A stretch of DNA of 64,000 bases from Neurospora crassa OR74A (Eukaryota; Ascomycota; Sordariomycetes; Sordariales; Sordariaceae). Shown here piece after piece: positions 23,016 through 33,956 of the stretch. The DNA lies in assembly GCF_000182925.2 (NCBI RefSeq), contig NC_026505.1, positions 2,976,001 through 3,040,000 on the forward strand, written 5' to 3'. Within the stretch, counting starts at the first letter, position 1. Every line of letters begins with the position of its first letter. The notes under the pieces are model-generated. The model was not told where the DNA came from. It did no database searches and saw nothing but the letters and a program-made list of their open reading frames with translations. The position numbers and the translations under genes are program-made.

Positions 23016-25306
23016 GGCGAGAGTCAACGCTGCCAACGGGGGCTGTTGATGACGGTGTTGTCTTACGTGTTATGCTGTTTCTAAACCACAAATCTTGACC
23101 TCGGTTGTTTGTTCCATGCTCTCCTAGAGGTATTTATACCCGATTTCCTCATATATCAAGTCATCTTCATTTGTTTCCATGCGGCCACATTAATTCCGTT
23201 CTCTCCGAATGGTACCTAGTGCTATCGGACTTGGAAGCTCACAGTCCGACCCGACGCGGGCCCATGACGTGCCTCGAGAATCCATTACACGAAACGTAGA
23301 AGGTCAGGGTCTTAACTCCGGGCGCATAGTAAGCTCAGACCGCCCGCACAAGGTGAAGGGTTTCCCGAATAAGCATCTCCGTTGTAAGCGAAATTTTGCG
23401 GGATCTCCGTCGCACCACCAGCCGCGTAATCGACACCCGATAACATGACCAGATGAAGTCGAGTCGTTCGTAAGCGGCTAAGTTCCAATCAAGTGCGACT
23501 CAGTCGTCAGATATTTGCTTTGTCATACTTTGACTCCCAGGTACTAATATTTCCGAGCCAGGACGGAGCTGGTCGGACTGAGAGCAGTGACGGTATGCCA
23601 ATACGCGAACGAACAAACGACAGTTTGCTCGCGGCTGTTATACCAACCAAAATGAGACGAGGCTTGAAGGTTGCAGGATTTGAGGTGATGTCAAAGATAC
23701 AGTGAATAGGTTCGTGTTACCCAGGAGGCTGTTGATTTGTATGTCCTAAGGCCATGATGGTGCACATCTTGTGGGTTGTGAGTGGTTGGCAGAAAATAAT
23801 TTGTGCAGTGGTGTGGGGGGTTATAACTTGTTCGAGGATCGGGATGGTGTGTTTTATTGCGAGGTAACAGATAGTATAGGTCATTCCAAACAGTCATATT
23901 TGAGGTTGCTCAAAGAAAATTTGTGTTGACTGAGGACTTGGAGTTCGAAGGGGTTGATGGCCATCAAAATTGCGGAAGAAGATGGGTGATTCCGTTCCCA
24001 GGATAACCCTACCCGGCCCCGCACGCCGCCGCCTTTTACCCCACATTTACGGCCCCACATTGTGATCCAGGCCGTAGGACGTCGGGTGGTGTCTCGTCCG
24101 TTCGGGTGGGGCTTTTGAACAGAGGTACATACCTATGCGTTATTGATGGTGCTTCCCAAGCTTCTACGCCTTTTAGAGCTTGAACAACAATTCTAATCGA
24201 CTTATCTCGCTAGGGCACAAGCGTTATGGCAACAAGCCTCCCCTCTGTAGAGGTGGACTCAACACCTCAATGTCCAGACCTGACTCTGGGCTGAACTCTC
24301 CTTCCCTTCAGAGGCTCATGTCTCTGTGCCATTGAGCTCATTCGCACCTTCCGGAAACGAGGAGAAAATCACAATTCGCAAAAGACAAGGCCGTGACTGT
24401 TTTCCTTTCTCCCGCCCGTTCCTCTCCAACTTCTCGCACCGTTCATCGCCGGGCCCTGTGACTGCTCGCCACGGAATTCCACCACCAACCAACAGCCTTT
24501 TCACTACACCAGGGCGACCATACGACCATACGACCAGTCACGATGAATGCCGCCGAGCCGGCCGAGCGCATCTTTCTCGCCTGTTCCTGCACGGTGCCTG
24601 TTTCCGGGTAATCTTTGCACCACTCAATGGCCATCAATGGCGGCAAACATTTGACCACCAAGGGCGGGGTAGGTACTCTTTACGACTGATCATGCAGTCG
24701 ACTTGGGTCAACTTCGAACCACAGTCCACGACGTCGGAAAGGAAGGGTGGACGATGCGGGGAGGGTAGGAGCAGCCAGCGATCATGGTGTTCCGGCTCTT
24801 TTGTAGATGGTGTCGTTGTTGTACAATGGAATCGTGGTGCAGCAATTCCATTGTTCCCTCATTACCCCTCCATCACCACCACCCCCTCCCCTTCTCTTGG
24901 GACATTGGACGACCCGGCCCCTTTTCTGGAGACACCATCAACGGACGCGACCTCAAGGCGGTTAAGACCCAGGGATCGGAAGGTGTCGTGTAGCCGACTT
25001 CGAATTGCGAATACCTACCTGTACCCCTGGGACAGCACAGGACGACTGAACACCAAACCACAACAGGCGACAACAACACACAGCCGAGCTCCTTTTTTTC
25101 TTCTTTTCTTTTTTTTCCCCAGCACCGAAAGGCTACAGTATCTTGACGACTCTCCAGAGGTCAATTCGCATCACCGACAGCTCTTATATGGATATCATCA
25201 ACAAAAGTCTTTGAACTCCCCCTATGTGGAACGTGGAATGAGCAATTGAAGGTTGGTTCGTCTCGACGGCGAAGCCATTACAGTTTCTCGGTCATTGTGG
25301 GACGCC
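23016..25306. other. Long divergent intergenic region
   Basis: About 2.3 kb between the NmrA-like gene (-) and the transhydrogenase (+). A plus-strand frame stays open from about 24326 to 25249, but it has no ATG before 24692, is compositionally odd and matches no family, so I treat it as chance. A GC-rich stretch (24000-24110) and poly-T/C tracts near 25090-25120 may belong to the transhydrogenase promoter. Confidence 0.45.
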
Positions 25307-28300
25307 ATGTGGTCGTGGTCGGGTCTCCGGCCAACTTTGGTCCTGAATGCTTCCACGTCTTTGTCTCCAGGTTCCCGCATTATTGCGCGCCTTCTTGGTG
25401 AGTCAACATCATGGAGTCCCGGATTATCAATGGTGTCTGAGTTCCCACTGCATGTGACTGTTTGTCGACTTACTCTACCGGTTGGCGCGGCACAACTGGG
25501 ATGACGTGGAAAGATCGGACGAACTAATAAGGAGACAAGGGATAAATTTTATGTAGCTAATATCTCCGCAGACTGCAGCCAGATCCCAGCGATTCGCATT
25601 GGCACCATCACAAGCTCCCGACAATCATGGCACAGCACTTCCCACAAAGAACACCATCCCGGTTTGGCGTATCTGACTCTCACAGACCCTAAAGCCCAGT
25701 CGTTTCAACTTGTCCGCCATGCTTCGGTTATTTCGTCCATTCCGCCCTGGTTACCCTCTAAGGGTTCATCAGCTACATACTCTACCGGTGCTACTGCTCC
25801 TGTCCCACCCACCGTCCCCTATAAGCAACTTACAGTTGGCGTCCCGCGCGAAACCTACCCCAATGAACGCCGTGTGGCCTTAACTCCTCAAAATGTCGCT
25901 TTTCTGCTCAAGAAAGGTTTCGGAAAGGTCCTTGTTGAAAAAGGAGCTGGTGCCGAGGCCGAGTTCCATGATTCTGCCTACGCAACAGCTGGTGCAACAC
26001 TTGTCGAGTCTGCTTCTGATGTATGGAACAACGCCGATATCGTACTCAAGGTCCGCGGTCCCAGTGTTGCTGAAGCGGAAATGCTCAAAGAGGGTCAAAC
26101 GATTATTAGCTTCCTCCAACCGGCCCAAAACAAGCCGCTTGTGGAAAAGCTTGCCTCTCGGAATGCCACTGTTTTTGCCATGGACATGATCCCTCGCATC
26201 TCTAGGGCACAGGTCTTTGATGCGCTGAGCAGCATGGCCAACATCGCCGGTTACAAAGCAGTTCTGGAAGCCTCAAATGTGTTTGGTCGATTTCTTACAG
26301 GTCAGGTTACAGCAGCTGGAAAGATCCCACCTTGCAAAGTCTTGGTCATTGGTGCCGGCGTTGCTGGATTGAGTGCCATTGCCACGGCCAGAAGAATGGG
26401 AGCTATTGTCCGCGGTTTCGATACTCGCTCCGCTGCGCGTGAACAGGTTCAGTCCCTCGGCGCCGAGTTCATCGAAGTCGAACTCCAGGAAGACGGTTCT
26501 GGTGCTGGAGGTTACGCCAAGGAAATGTCGCCAGAGTTCATCGCAGCCGAAATGAAGCTGTTCACAGAGCAAGCCCAAGAAGTTGACATGATTATCACTA
26601 CGGCCTTGATTCCCGGCAAGCCAGCGCCCAAGCTCATCACCAAAGCCATGGTCGAGATTATGAAGCCTGGCTCTGTGATTGTTGATCTGGCGGCCGAGGC
26701 TGGAGGGAATTGCGAAGTGACTCAGCCCGGAAAGCTTATCAACTATAAGGATGTTAAGATCATTGGTGAGTATTGTAACATGAAGAGGGAGAAATACCTG
26801 ACTAACAGGAGAAAAAACAGGCTACACTGACCTCCCCTCTCGCCTTCCCACTCAGTCTTCCACCTTGTACTCGAACAATATCACCAAATTTCTCCTTTCG
26901 ATGGCGCCAAACAACCAGGAATACGGCATTGACCTTCAAGACGAAGTTGTCAGGGGTGCAATTGTCATTAACAAGGGGAACATCCTCCCGCCAGCACCTC
27001 GACCAGCACCACCACCGGCACCAGCAGCAACCCCGACCACAGCTAAGGAAGCAGAAGTCGTGGCCCTGACGCCGTTCCAGAAGGCTTCGCGTGAAGTAGG
27101 TCTTGTCACAAGTGGTATGGGCGCTGCTCTTGCGTTGGGAAAGCTCACTGGGCCATTGTTCATGGGCAACGCCTTTACCTTCGCCTTGGCCTCGCTTATC
27201 GGTTACCGTGTGGTATGGGGAGTCCAACCTGCGCTCCACAGCCCGTTAATGAGCGTCACCAACGCAATCTCAGGCATGGTGGGAGTGGGCGGTCTTTTCA
27301 TCTTGGGCGGGGGCTACCTCCCTGAAACCATTCCTCAGGCTTTCGGCGCTGCTTCCGTGCTTCTCGCATTTGTCAATATCTCTGGCGGGTTTGTCATTAC
27401 CAAACGAATGCTCGATATGTTCCGTCGTGCCACTGACCCTCCGGAATACCCGTGGCTGTACGCTGTTCCCGCCGCCTTATTTGGAGGTGGCTTCATTGCC
27501 GCCGCGGCTTCAGGTGCAGCTGGTTTGGTCCAGGCCGGCTACTTAGTTAGCTCCGTGCTTTGCATCACCTCGCTTTCGTCTCTGGCATCTCAAACAACCG
27601 CACGCCTGGGAAACACGCTTGGTATGTTGGGTGTAGGATCTGGGGTCCTTGCTTCCCTGCTTGCTGCTGGTTTCTCACCCGAGGTCCTTACACAGTTCGG
27701 CGGTTTGGCTGCGATTGGTGGTATCTTGGGTTTGCTTATTGGGAAGCGCATCACACCCACCGACCTTCCACAGACAGTTGCCGCTCTCCATTCCGTTGTT
27801 GGCTTGGCCGCTGTGCTCACCAGTATCGGAAGTGTTATGGCTGATGTGAATCATATTACGACTCTTCATCTCGTTACCGCCTACCTCGGTGTTCTTATTG
27901 GTGGTGTGACGTTCACTGGGTCAATCGTGGCTTTCTTGAAGCTTGCCGGGAAAATGTCCTCCAAGCCAACCATTTTACCTGGCCGACACCTGATTAACTC
28001 GGGTCTTTTGGCTTCCAATGTTGCCACCATGGGTGCCTTTGTCACAATGGCCCCTGGTTCTCCAGCAATCGCTGCCGGTGCTCTAGCTGCAAACACTGTT
28101 CTATCATTCCTCAAGGGCTACACCACAACCGCGGCCATTGGCGGTGCCGACATGCCGGTGGTCATCACAGTTTTGAACGCTTATAGCGGCTTTGCTCTTG
28201 TTGCTGAAGGCTTCATGTTGGATAACCCACTACTTACCACAGTGGGCGCACTCATCGGCGTATCAGGCTCCATCCTCTCGTACATCATGTGCGTGGCCAT

Positions 28301-29028
28301 GAACCGTTCACTCACCAACGTTCTATTCGGTGGAATATCTGCTCCAACAACGACAGAGTACAAGATAGAAGGAAGCATAACGCAGACCAATGTCGAAGAC
28401 ACAGCCGAAGCCCTAACTAACGCAGAGACAGTAATAATTGTCGTAGGATATGGCATGGCCGTAGCCAAAGCGCAGTACGCCATATCAGACATTACCCAAA
28501 TGTTGCGCTCCAAGGGCATCAAAGTGCGCTTCGCCATTCACCCCGTGGCCGGTCGCATGCCTGGTCAGTGCAACGTTCTTCTAGCAGAAGCTAGCGTGCC
28601 GTATGACATTGTACTGGAGATGGATGAGATCAACGATGACTTTGGTGAGACGGATCTCACTCTTGTCATTGGAGCGAACGACACTGTCAACCCAATTGCC
28701 TTGGAGCCAGGCAGCTCTATTGCTGGAATGCCCGTTTTGCATGCTTGGAAGAGCAAGCAGGTCGTGGTGATGAAGAGAGGTTTGGCTAGTGGATATGGTA
28801 AGAAGATCATATTGACCATGGTCCCTGCTTCATGACGCTGACGTCTCAATACAGCCGACGTACCGAATCCTATGTTCTATATGCCGGGCACAAAGATGCT
28901 CTTCGGCGACGCAAGAGTCACAACAGAAGGTAAAGTGGTTTGCCATATGAACAAGGTGCAATTGTATTGATACTAATCGAGATATCTTTCCAGCCATCAA
29001 AGCCGCAATTGAGGCCCGGCTTAAGTGA
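25307..29028 (+). CDS. NNT: Proton-translocating NAD(P) transhydrogenase, mitochondrial
   Basis: Inner-membrane enzyme that uses the proton gradient to transfer hydride from NADH to NADP+, supplying matrix NADPH. Exons are 25307-25397, 25572-26765, 26821-28797, 28855-28929 and 28994-29028, giving 1123 aa. Exon 1 ([20 protein letters not shown]...) supplies an Arg/Ser/Leu-rich presequence; no in-frame ATG exists later before the catalytic part. Domain I (about 115-430) has [18 protein letters not shown] and the Rossmann loop [16 protein letters not shown] near 290. An Ala/Pro-rich linker is followed by the membrane domain (about 500-930). Domain III (about 940-1123) shows [39 protein letters not shown] and [14 protein letters not shown], the NADP site. 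The order alpha-like then beta-like is that of the single-chain eukaryotic enzyme. Confidence 0.95.
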
Positions 29029-30495
29029 TGAGAGCGAGGCCCTTCTTTTCTCCTATCTTTTTATACCTGTTCTGCATCGCCATGTATCCCCCTTTCGGAT
29101 GAATCTAGATCCTCTTCATCAAGCGGGAGAGGCTCTCTGCATGCTGGCTAGAGAGTTCATGCGTAATCTCAACTTGGATACGCCATCTCTAATATTCAAA
29201 ATGCCATATCAAATCCAGCTAAGGCCTTTTGGGTTTGTCCGTATAAGCTTCAGGACTATTCGAGATAAGTTTCGTGTAGTGCACTACATATATTGTACTA
29301 CTAGAAGTACCTAGTGTACCAAGCTAACAAACCTGACCAAAGTAGTCGGTGTTGGTTTCGGATCTGCTGATAACTAGCGATACTAACTTCCTTGCTATAT
29401 CCACTCGATGAAGTCAGTTATTGTGAATTTGTGACTGCGACCAGAATCTTTGGATCCCAAGTTCCGATTTTCGAAACGGGTTGTCGCGTGCCGGCCGGTT
29501 GTGTTAGTGGGGGTGATGTGCAGGGTAGGTAAGCTGTTTTAGGGATCCTTGGGAACCATCCCGACACAGACACAAGTGGGGTGTCTTAGTGCAAGAAGAG
29601 TTCATGGGTTTTGTCATCTGATGAAGTCCCAGAATATTGATATCAACCTACGTACCCACCCTCTTTAGGGACTTTCGTTGCGAGATGTACGTTCGTCCGT
29701 ATTCTATGTGCAACTGTTAATCTCTTTTGATCTCAGTCCAGAACCCTCAAGTGGCGTGGAAGTAAAAATTTGCCGACCCGACCAGGCCACGACCCTATCA
29801 CTTTCTGAACGCCAAGTAAATATTTCCTTTTGATTGTGAATCCTCCACAGATATTTAGTAACCGTTGGAAGTTATGGTACTGGAACAGCCACACGTTACC
29901 TACTTTCGAATAGTTCCAATCTCTCTCCGTTGCTGTTGCCATAGGTCAATCCGGATGTTGTTCTTTCCGGCGTAGACTTCATGTTAAGTAGTTTTTAGTG
30001 TATTTTGTGTATCAGACATACTTGATGAGCTCACTGATGGTTGAGATTATTCCCGCATGGCTGAGCGCCGGCGGTCGGTGAAGTGGCTATGGCCGCCCTT
30101 CGTGGCTGATATTTAATGATTAATGGTTCTTCCACTTTGCAAAGGTTTTCAATACGTACACTTGGCAACAGATAAAACCCATGCATACTAGCGGTCGATC
30201 CTCCTTCTCGTTTCATAGGGGTACCCGTGTTGGAGATGTTTCAAGATTTTCGTCTCAGGAGGTGAGATGACTGAGACAACATTGCTGCGTGCTTGTCGAC
30301 CAGCAGCAGCTCTTGGCCTTTTCCTGGATTAGGAAAACGTAGATAGGATTGGATGGACAGGCGCAATTCCATCCCCTAAATCAAGTCTACCAAACCCTCG
30401 CTAATGATACATTGTATAGGGGTATATATTGGATCTCATCATACATGTCACACAGAACCACACTGTAACTTCGACCTTCCTAGAAAGGTCGGTCT
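29029..30495. other. Convergent intergenic region
   Basis: About 1.5 kb between the 3' ends of the transhydrogenase and PGS1. A few short frames occur with no recognisable product. I see nothing else. Confidence 0.5.
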
Positions 30496-32236
30496 TCATA
30501 GCGCTCCACCAACAAGCTGCACAATCATCATCGCAATCCTCACTTTAAGCCCCACCCTCCTTTCCGTCCTTGCAAAATCCTCCCGCGTCACCACTGTCGC
30601 ATTATCCTGCAACCACCTCTGCTCCTCGCCCAGCCTCTTCTTCAGGTCCTCATTCTCCGTCACAATGAGCGCATTAGCCTCCAGATCGAGGGAGTAACTC
30701 CTCTTGGTGTAGTTGGAGCTGCCAATCAGGCTAATGCTGGGGTTCTCGCTCTTAGGCATGGTGACCCAAAGACCTTTGGCATGGTACGTCCACCCCCCGG
30801 GCTCGCCAACCGTGCCTTTCCTCCATTCTTTCAGCACCGTAGTGCCCCGGTGCTTGGACTCGTGCACGGCGCGGACGAAGCGACGGGCCAAGAGGGTGTA
30901 GGCGTCGGGAAGGAGACCGGAAACGCCAGGGGACTTGTAGAAGCCGTTGGCAAAGGGCGAGGCGGTGATGACGACGTTGTTCGTTGAAGCGGTGCCCAGA
31001 AGGAGCTTGGTCAGGGAAGGCGCAGGGTTGAAGTAGCCGGCTGTGAAGGTCCAAGACGAGTTGGCGTATTCTGGTGCCGCTAGAGTCCGCAGTACATGGC
31101 TGACGGCGGGAAGCTCGGTTGACGTATCGGGAGATAGAAGCTGGGAGAATTGCGCGAGCATGTAGACTGAGGTGTCGCGTTTCTCGGCTGGTGTGTTATC
31201 GAGTGCGGTCCGTGGCGCTGTTTTTGGCGAGATGAGGCCAGATAGGAGCGCGGTCGACTCGGCGATGAACTTCTTCGGGTTATCGAGGGGAGAGATGGCT
31301 GAGTTATCTTCTGGCCATACTAGTTCGAAGCCGGCCGGTTCGGGAGACGGCTTGACGAGGAAGCTCAGCGAGGAAACGGCCGTTTGGAGGTTCGAGAAGT
31401 ACTCGGTGATGTCCCTGCTCGAGTAGACATGATAGCGATCCTGCCTATCCGAGAAGTAGTCGCTTGAGAGGTTGGCGCCAGAAAGGATGATCTCATCGTC
31501 GATGCCGTACAACTTCATATGCTGTAGTCCCCATCCTTCGTTTATCCTCTTGGGGATGTGTTTCTTTCTGAGTCCGGTGAGATTTGGCGTGTGGAACATG
31601 CGGATTTCGACACGATCAGAGCCGAACTCGGAGATCAGGGGCGCCAGAAGGGAAGCGCACGATGGGTTGGGAGCTTCACGGGTACCGCGCAAGGCGTCAG
31701 TGAGGATGCTGAGCTTGAGATGGGGTTTTGCGCGAAGGGCTTCTTGGAGGGTCGCAATCTGGAATCATGCGCCGTGATTAGCATATGACAAAGCGGATGC
31801 GGTCAATCGAGGGTCCCAGTACCAATTCCTTCTCCGACTTGCCAATGTAGAGAGTCGAGAGGAAGATGCGCTTCTCTGCCTTGCGGATCTTGTCCTGGTG
31901 AGTGGGAAGGCATCAGTCAGCACCGCTAGCTGACAACACAAGCCTTCTCCCGGCAGCGGAATGTTGTCGAACCTTGAGGGTCTCGTAGAACTCGGTCGGT
32001 GTTTGTAGAACGCGAACTTGGGAGCCGTTGATCCTGAAAGACGGGGCGATCTTGTCGAGCTCGCTGGTGAAGGGCGCAAGCAAGCCGGCGCTGGAGGAGT
32101 TCGGACCGCTGCTATGCGACGCCCCGGAGGACGGCATGGAGAAGTGTCGACATTGTGGCCTGGCTACTCGTAGACTGACCCGCGAAGGCGGTGCTCTAAG
32201 CTTGGTGCAGCATCGTGAGGTACTCCTTGCCAGCAT
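30496..32236 (-). CDS. PGS1: Phosphatidylglycerophosphate synthase (CDP-diacylglycerol--glycerol-3-phosphate)
   Basis: It makes phosphatidylglycerol phosphate from CDP-diacylglycerol and glycerol 3-phosphate, the committed step to cardiolipin in mitochondria. Exons are 32236-31973, 31894-31823 and 31758-30496, giving 532 aa, close to yeast and human Pgs1. The N-terminus (MLARSTSRCCTKLRAPPSRV) is a classic Arg-rich presequence. Phospholipase D-type motifs are clear: HMKLYGIDDEIILSGANLS (first HKD) and YHAKGLWV followed by ISLIGSSNYTKRS (second, H-x-K-G form). KRIFLSTLYIGKSEKELIATLQEAL bridges the second intron. The first intron has a less common GTTCGA donor, but phase and protein similarity support it. 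It is divergent from NDUFA12 with a 565-bp gap. Confidence 0.93.
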
Positions 32237-32801
32237 ATCCGCAATAAGCTGGGGGGCTTTTGTCCAAGACGGGAATCGGGATGTTGTTGTTGTCTTGGAT
32301 GTGATTGTTTAGATCGGCCAAATTTTTGGTTGCGGGCAGGGGCATTCGGTTAGTATCGCGCCGAGGACCTACCTAGCGAACGGCGCCGCCCGGTACAGTG
32401 CAGGCGCCTGGACCCCGGCTACCTAACCAATCCACTGAAGACGCTGGATGACCGCCTGGAGCTGCTGACGGGAAGGAGTTCCCGTCCAGGTGTGGGGAGT
32501 TCCACTTACGACCTCCCCGTGGCCCGCCATCCATGCCCTGGCAGGAAGCTCCCGTCGATATGTCATGGGCCAAAGCTTCGTTCCATTACAGTTCTTTGCC
32601 AGCTGCAATGGGCCACCTCGGTCCACTGCGTCAGTTGCCAGTCTCCTCGTTGCGGCTGTTGCGACTCCAACGTTCAACTCACGACCGACCCAACGGACGG
32701 ACGCCATCGCCGACGACAGCAACCCCGGAGGAGCTCGCTCTGCGCAATCGCAATCAATTGACTCCACTATCCGCGAGTCAGGACAACCAACACCAACAAC
32801 C
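32237..32801. promoter_or_regulatory. Shared divergent promoter region of PGS1 and NDUFA12
   Basis: A 565-bp segment separates the start codons of two oppositely transcribed genes for mitochondrial proteins. It is GC-rich and has no coding feature I recognise, so both promoters must lie within it. Co-regulation is inferred from position only. Confidence 0.6.
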
Positions 32802-33609
32802 ATGTCTACCATCACCAGAACGATTCGCAACCTGCGCAAGGTTGGCTTGAAGGTACCGTCTTCGTCTGTCGATAAATAACCAGAAAGCTGCAAAGATGCG
32901 CCGTCGCTAACGAGAAGCGCCCGTCATTCTAGGATGCCTGGCACCAAATGAACGTACGTCGTCCACACTTATTCCCCGTCGTCGATTGAGAGCCCGGCCA
33001 GAAGACCACGATATCCCGGCGAACGACTACAATATACGGAGAGTGCCAGAGCTACTACTAACACCCACCCACGTTGTTGCTCTCCACAAACAGTATATCG
33101 GTATGGAGCCATCTCATTCCCCTCAACCTACTACGTACCAGGGTTCTGGTTCTGTACCTGACACCAATGCCTGATACTCTGTGTACTATGATAAACAGGC
33201 GACACCAAAGCCGGCACCCTTGTAGGCGTCGACAAGTTCGGCAACAAGTTCTTCGAGAACCAGGAAGAACTCCCGCTGCGCACGCGCTGGGTTGACTTCG
33301 CCAAGCACGATTACGACCCCTCGCACATCGAGCCGCTCTGGCACGCCTGGATCTCGTACGCCATCGACACGGTGCCCACGCAGGATCCCATCGCGACCCA
33401 GGCGCCCAAGAGACCCTGGGCGCCCGAGGTGCATCACCCCAACTATACGACACTGCCGGGAGCTTTCAAGACTTTCAACACGTATGTTTCTGTCTTTTCT
33501 TTTGAGAGTCATGGCTGGAATACGGTGGGTGTAGTTGTGTGCTGATGGCAGATCTAGTGTCAAGCCCAAGATTCAGTCGTGGGAGCCTGTTGCTGCTCCT
33601 AGACACTAA
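32802..33609 (+). CDS. NDUFA12: NADH:ubiquinone oxidoreductase (complex I) subunit NDUFA12/B17.2 (13.4-kDa type)
   Basis: Accessory subunit of respiratory complex I on the matrix arm. The five-exon model is 32802-32852, 32933-32953, 33094-33100, 33199-33481 and 33558-33609, giving 137 aa, the normal fungal length. The protein reads LRKVGLK-DAWHQMN-YIG-DTKAGTLVGVDKFGN (hyphens at junctions), matching the conserved N-terminus, then NKFFENQEELPLRTRW and IEPLWHAWISY, and ends KPKIQSWEPVAAPRH. Exon 2 is 21 nt and exon 3 only 7 nt. The 7-nt exon has a perfect branch-like TACTAAC-type sequence and CAG before it and GTATGG after it. Like other fungal members it has no long cleavable presequence. Confidence 0.93.
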
Positions 33610-33956
33610 ATCTCGATTGATAAGTGACGGTGAGATGGTCTCTCGAGAGGAGGTGTACAGATGGACACTGAGAAAGAGAGAGAGAGATGTGAGCATGTCT
33701 TGCTTGGAGATGTTGATCCGGAGAACAGAACGTCATAGGGAAGAACAGAACCTATAGAATGCATATACTGCAAGGCTCCAGCTCACAATGCCATACTGGA
33801 AATCTCATCACCAGCGTTGCGAAGAAAAGTGTCTGATATATCGGGAACCCAAAAATACCCGCTCTCCCCGTCTTTTACATATGTTTCCATCCTGCCTTCC
33901 TGTCCATCCATGCCGTGTTGATATGCAAGAAAAGATCCCCTTACTCCAATCCTCAA
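33610..33956. other. Short convergent intergenic region
   Basis: About 350 bp between the 3' ends of NDUFA12 and the DHX57-type helicase, with GA-rich microsatellite-like sequence near 33670-33690. I see no gene. Confidence 0.5.

Noticed and set aside
24000-24115. GC-rich block that could be taken for a foreign insert
   Set aside because: It grades into normal sequence, has no terminal repeats and no coding content; promoter sequence is simpler.
24326-25249. 924-nt plus-strand open frame upstream of the transhydrogenase
   Set aside because: It has no ATG in its first 360 bases, odd Ser/Pro/Arg-rich composition, no family match, and lies where the promoter and 5' UTR should be.
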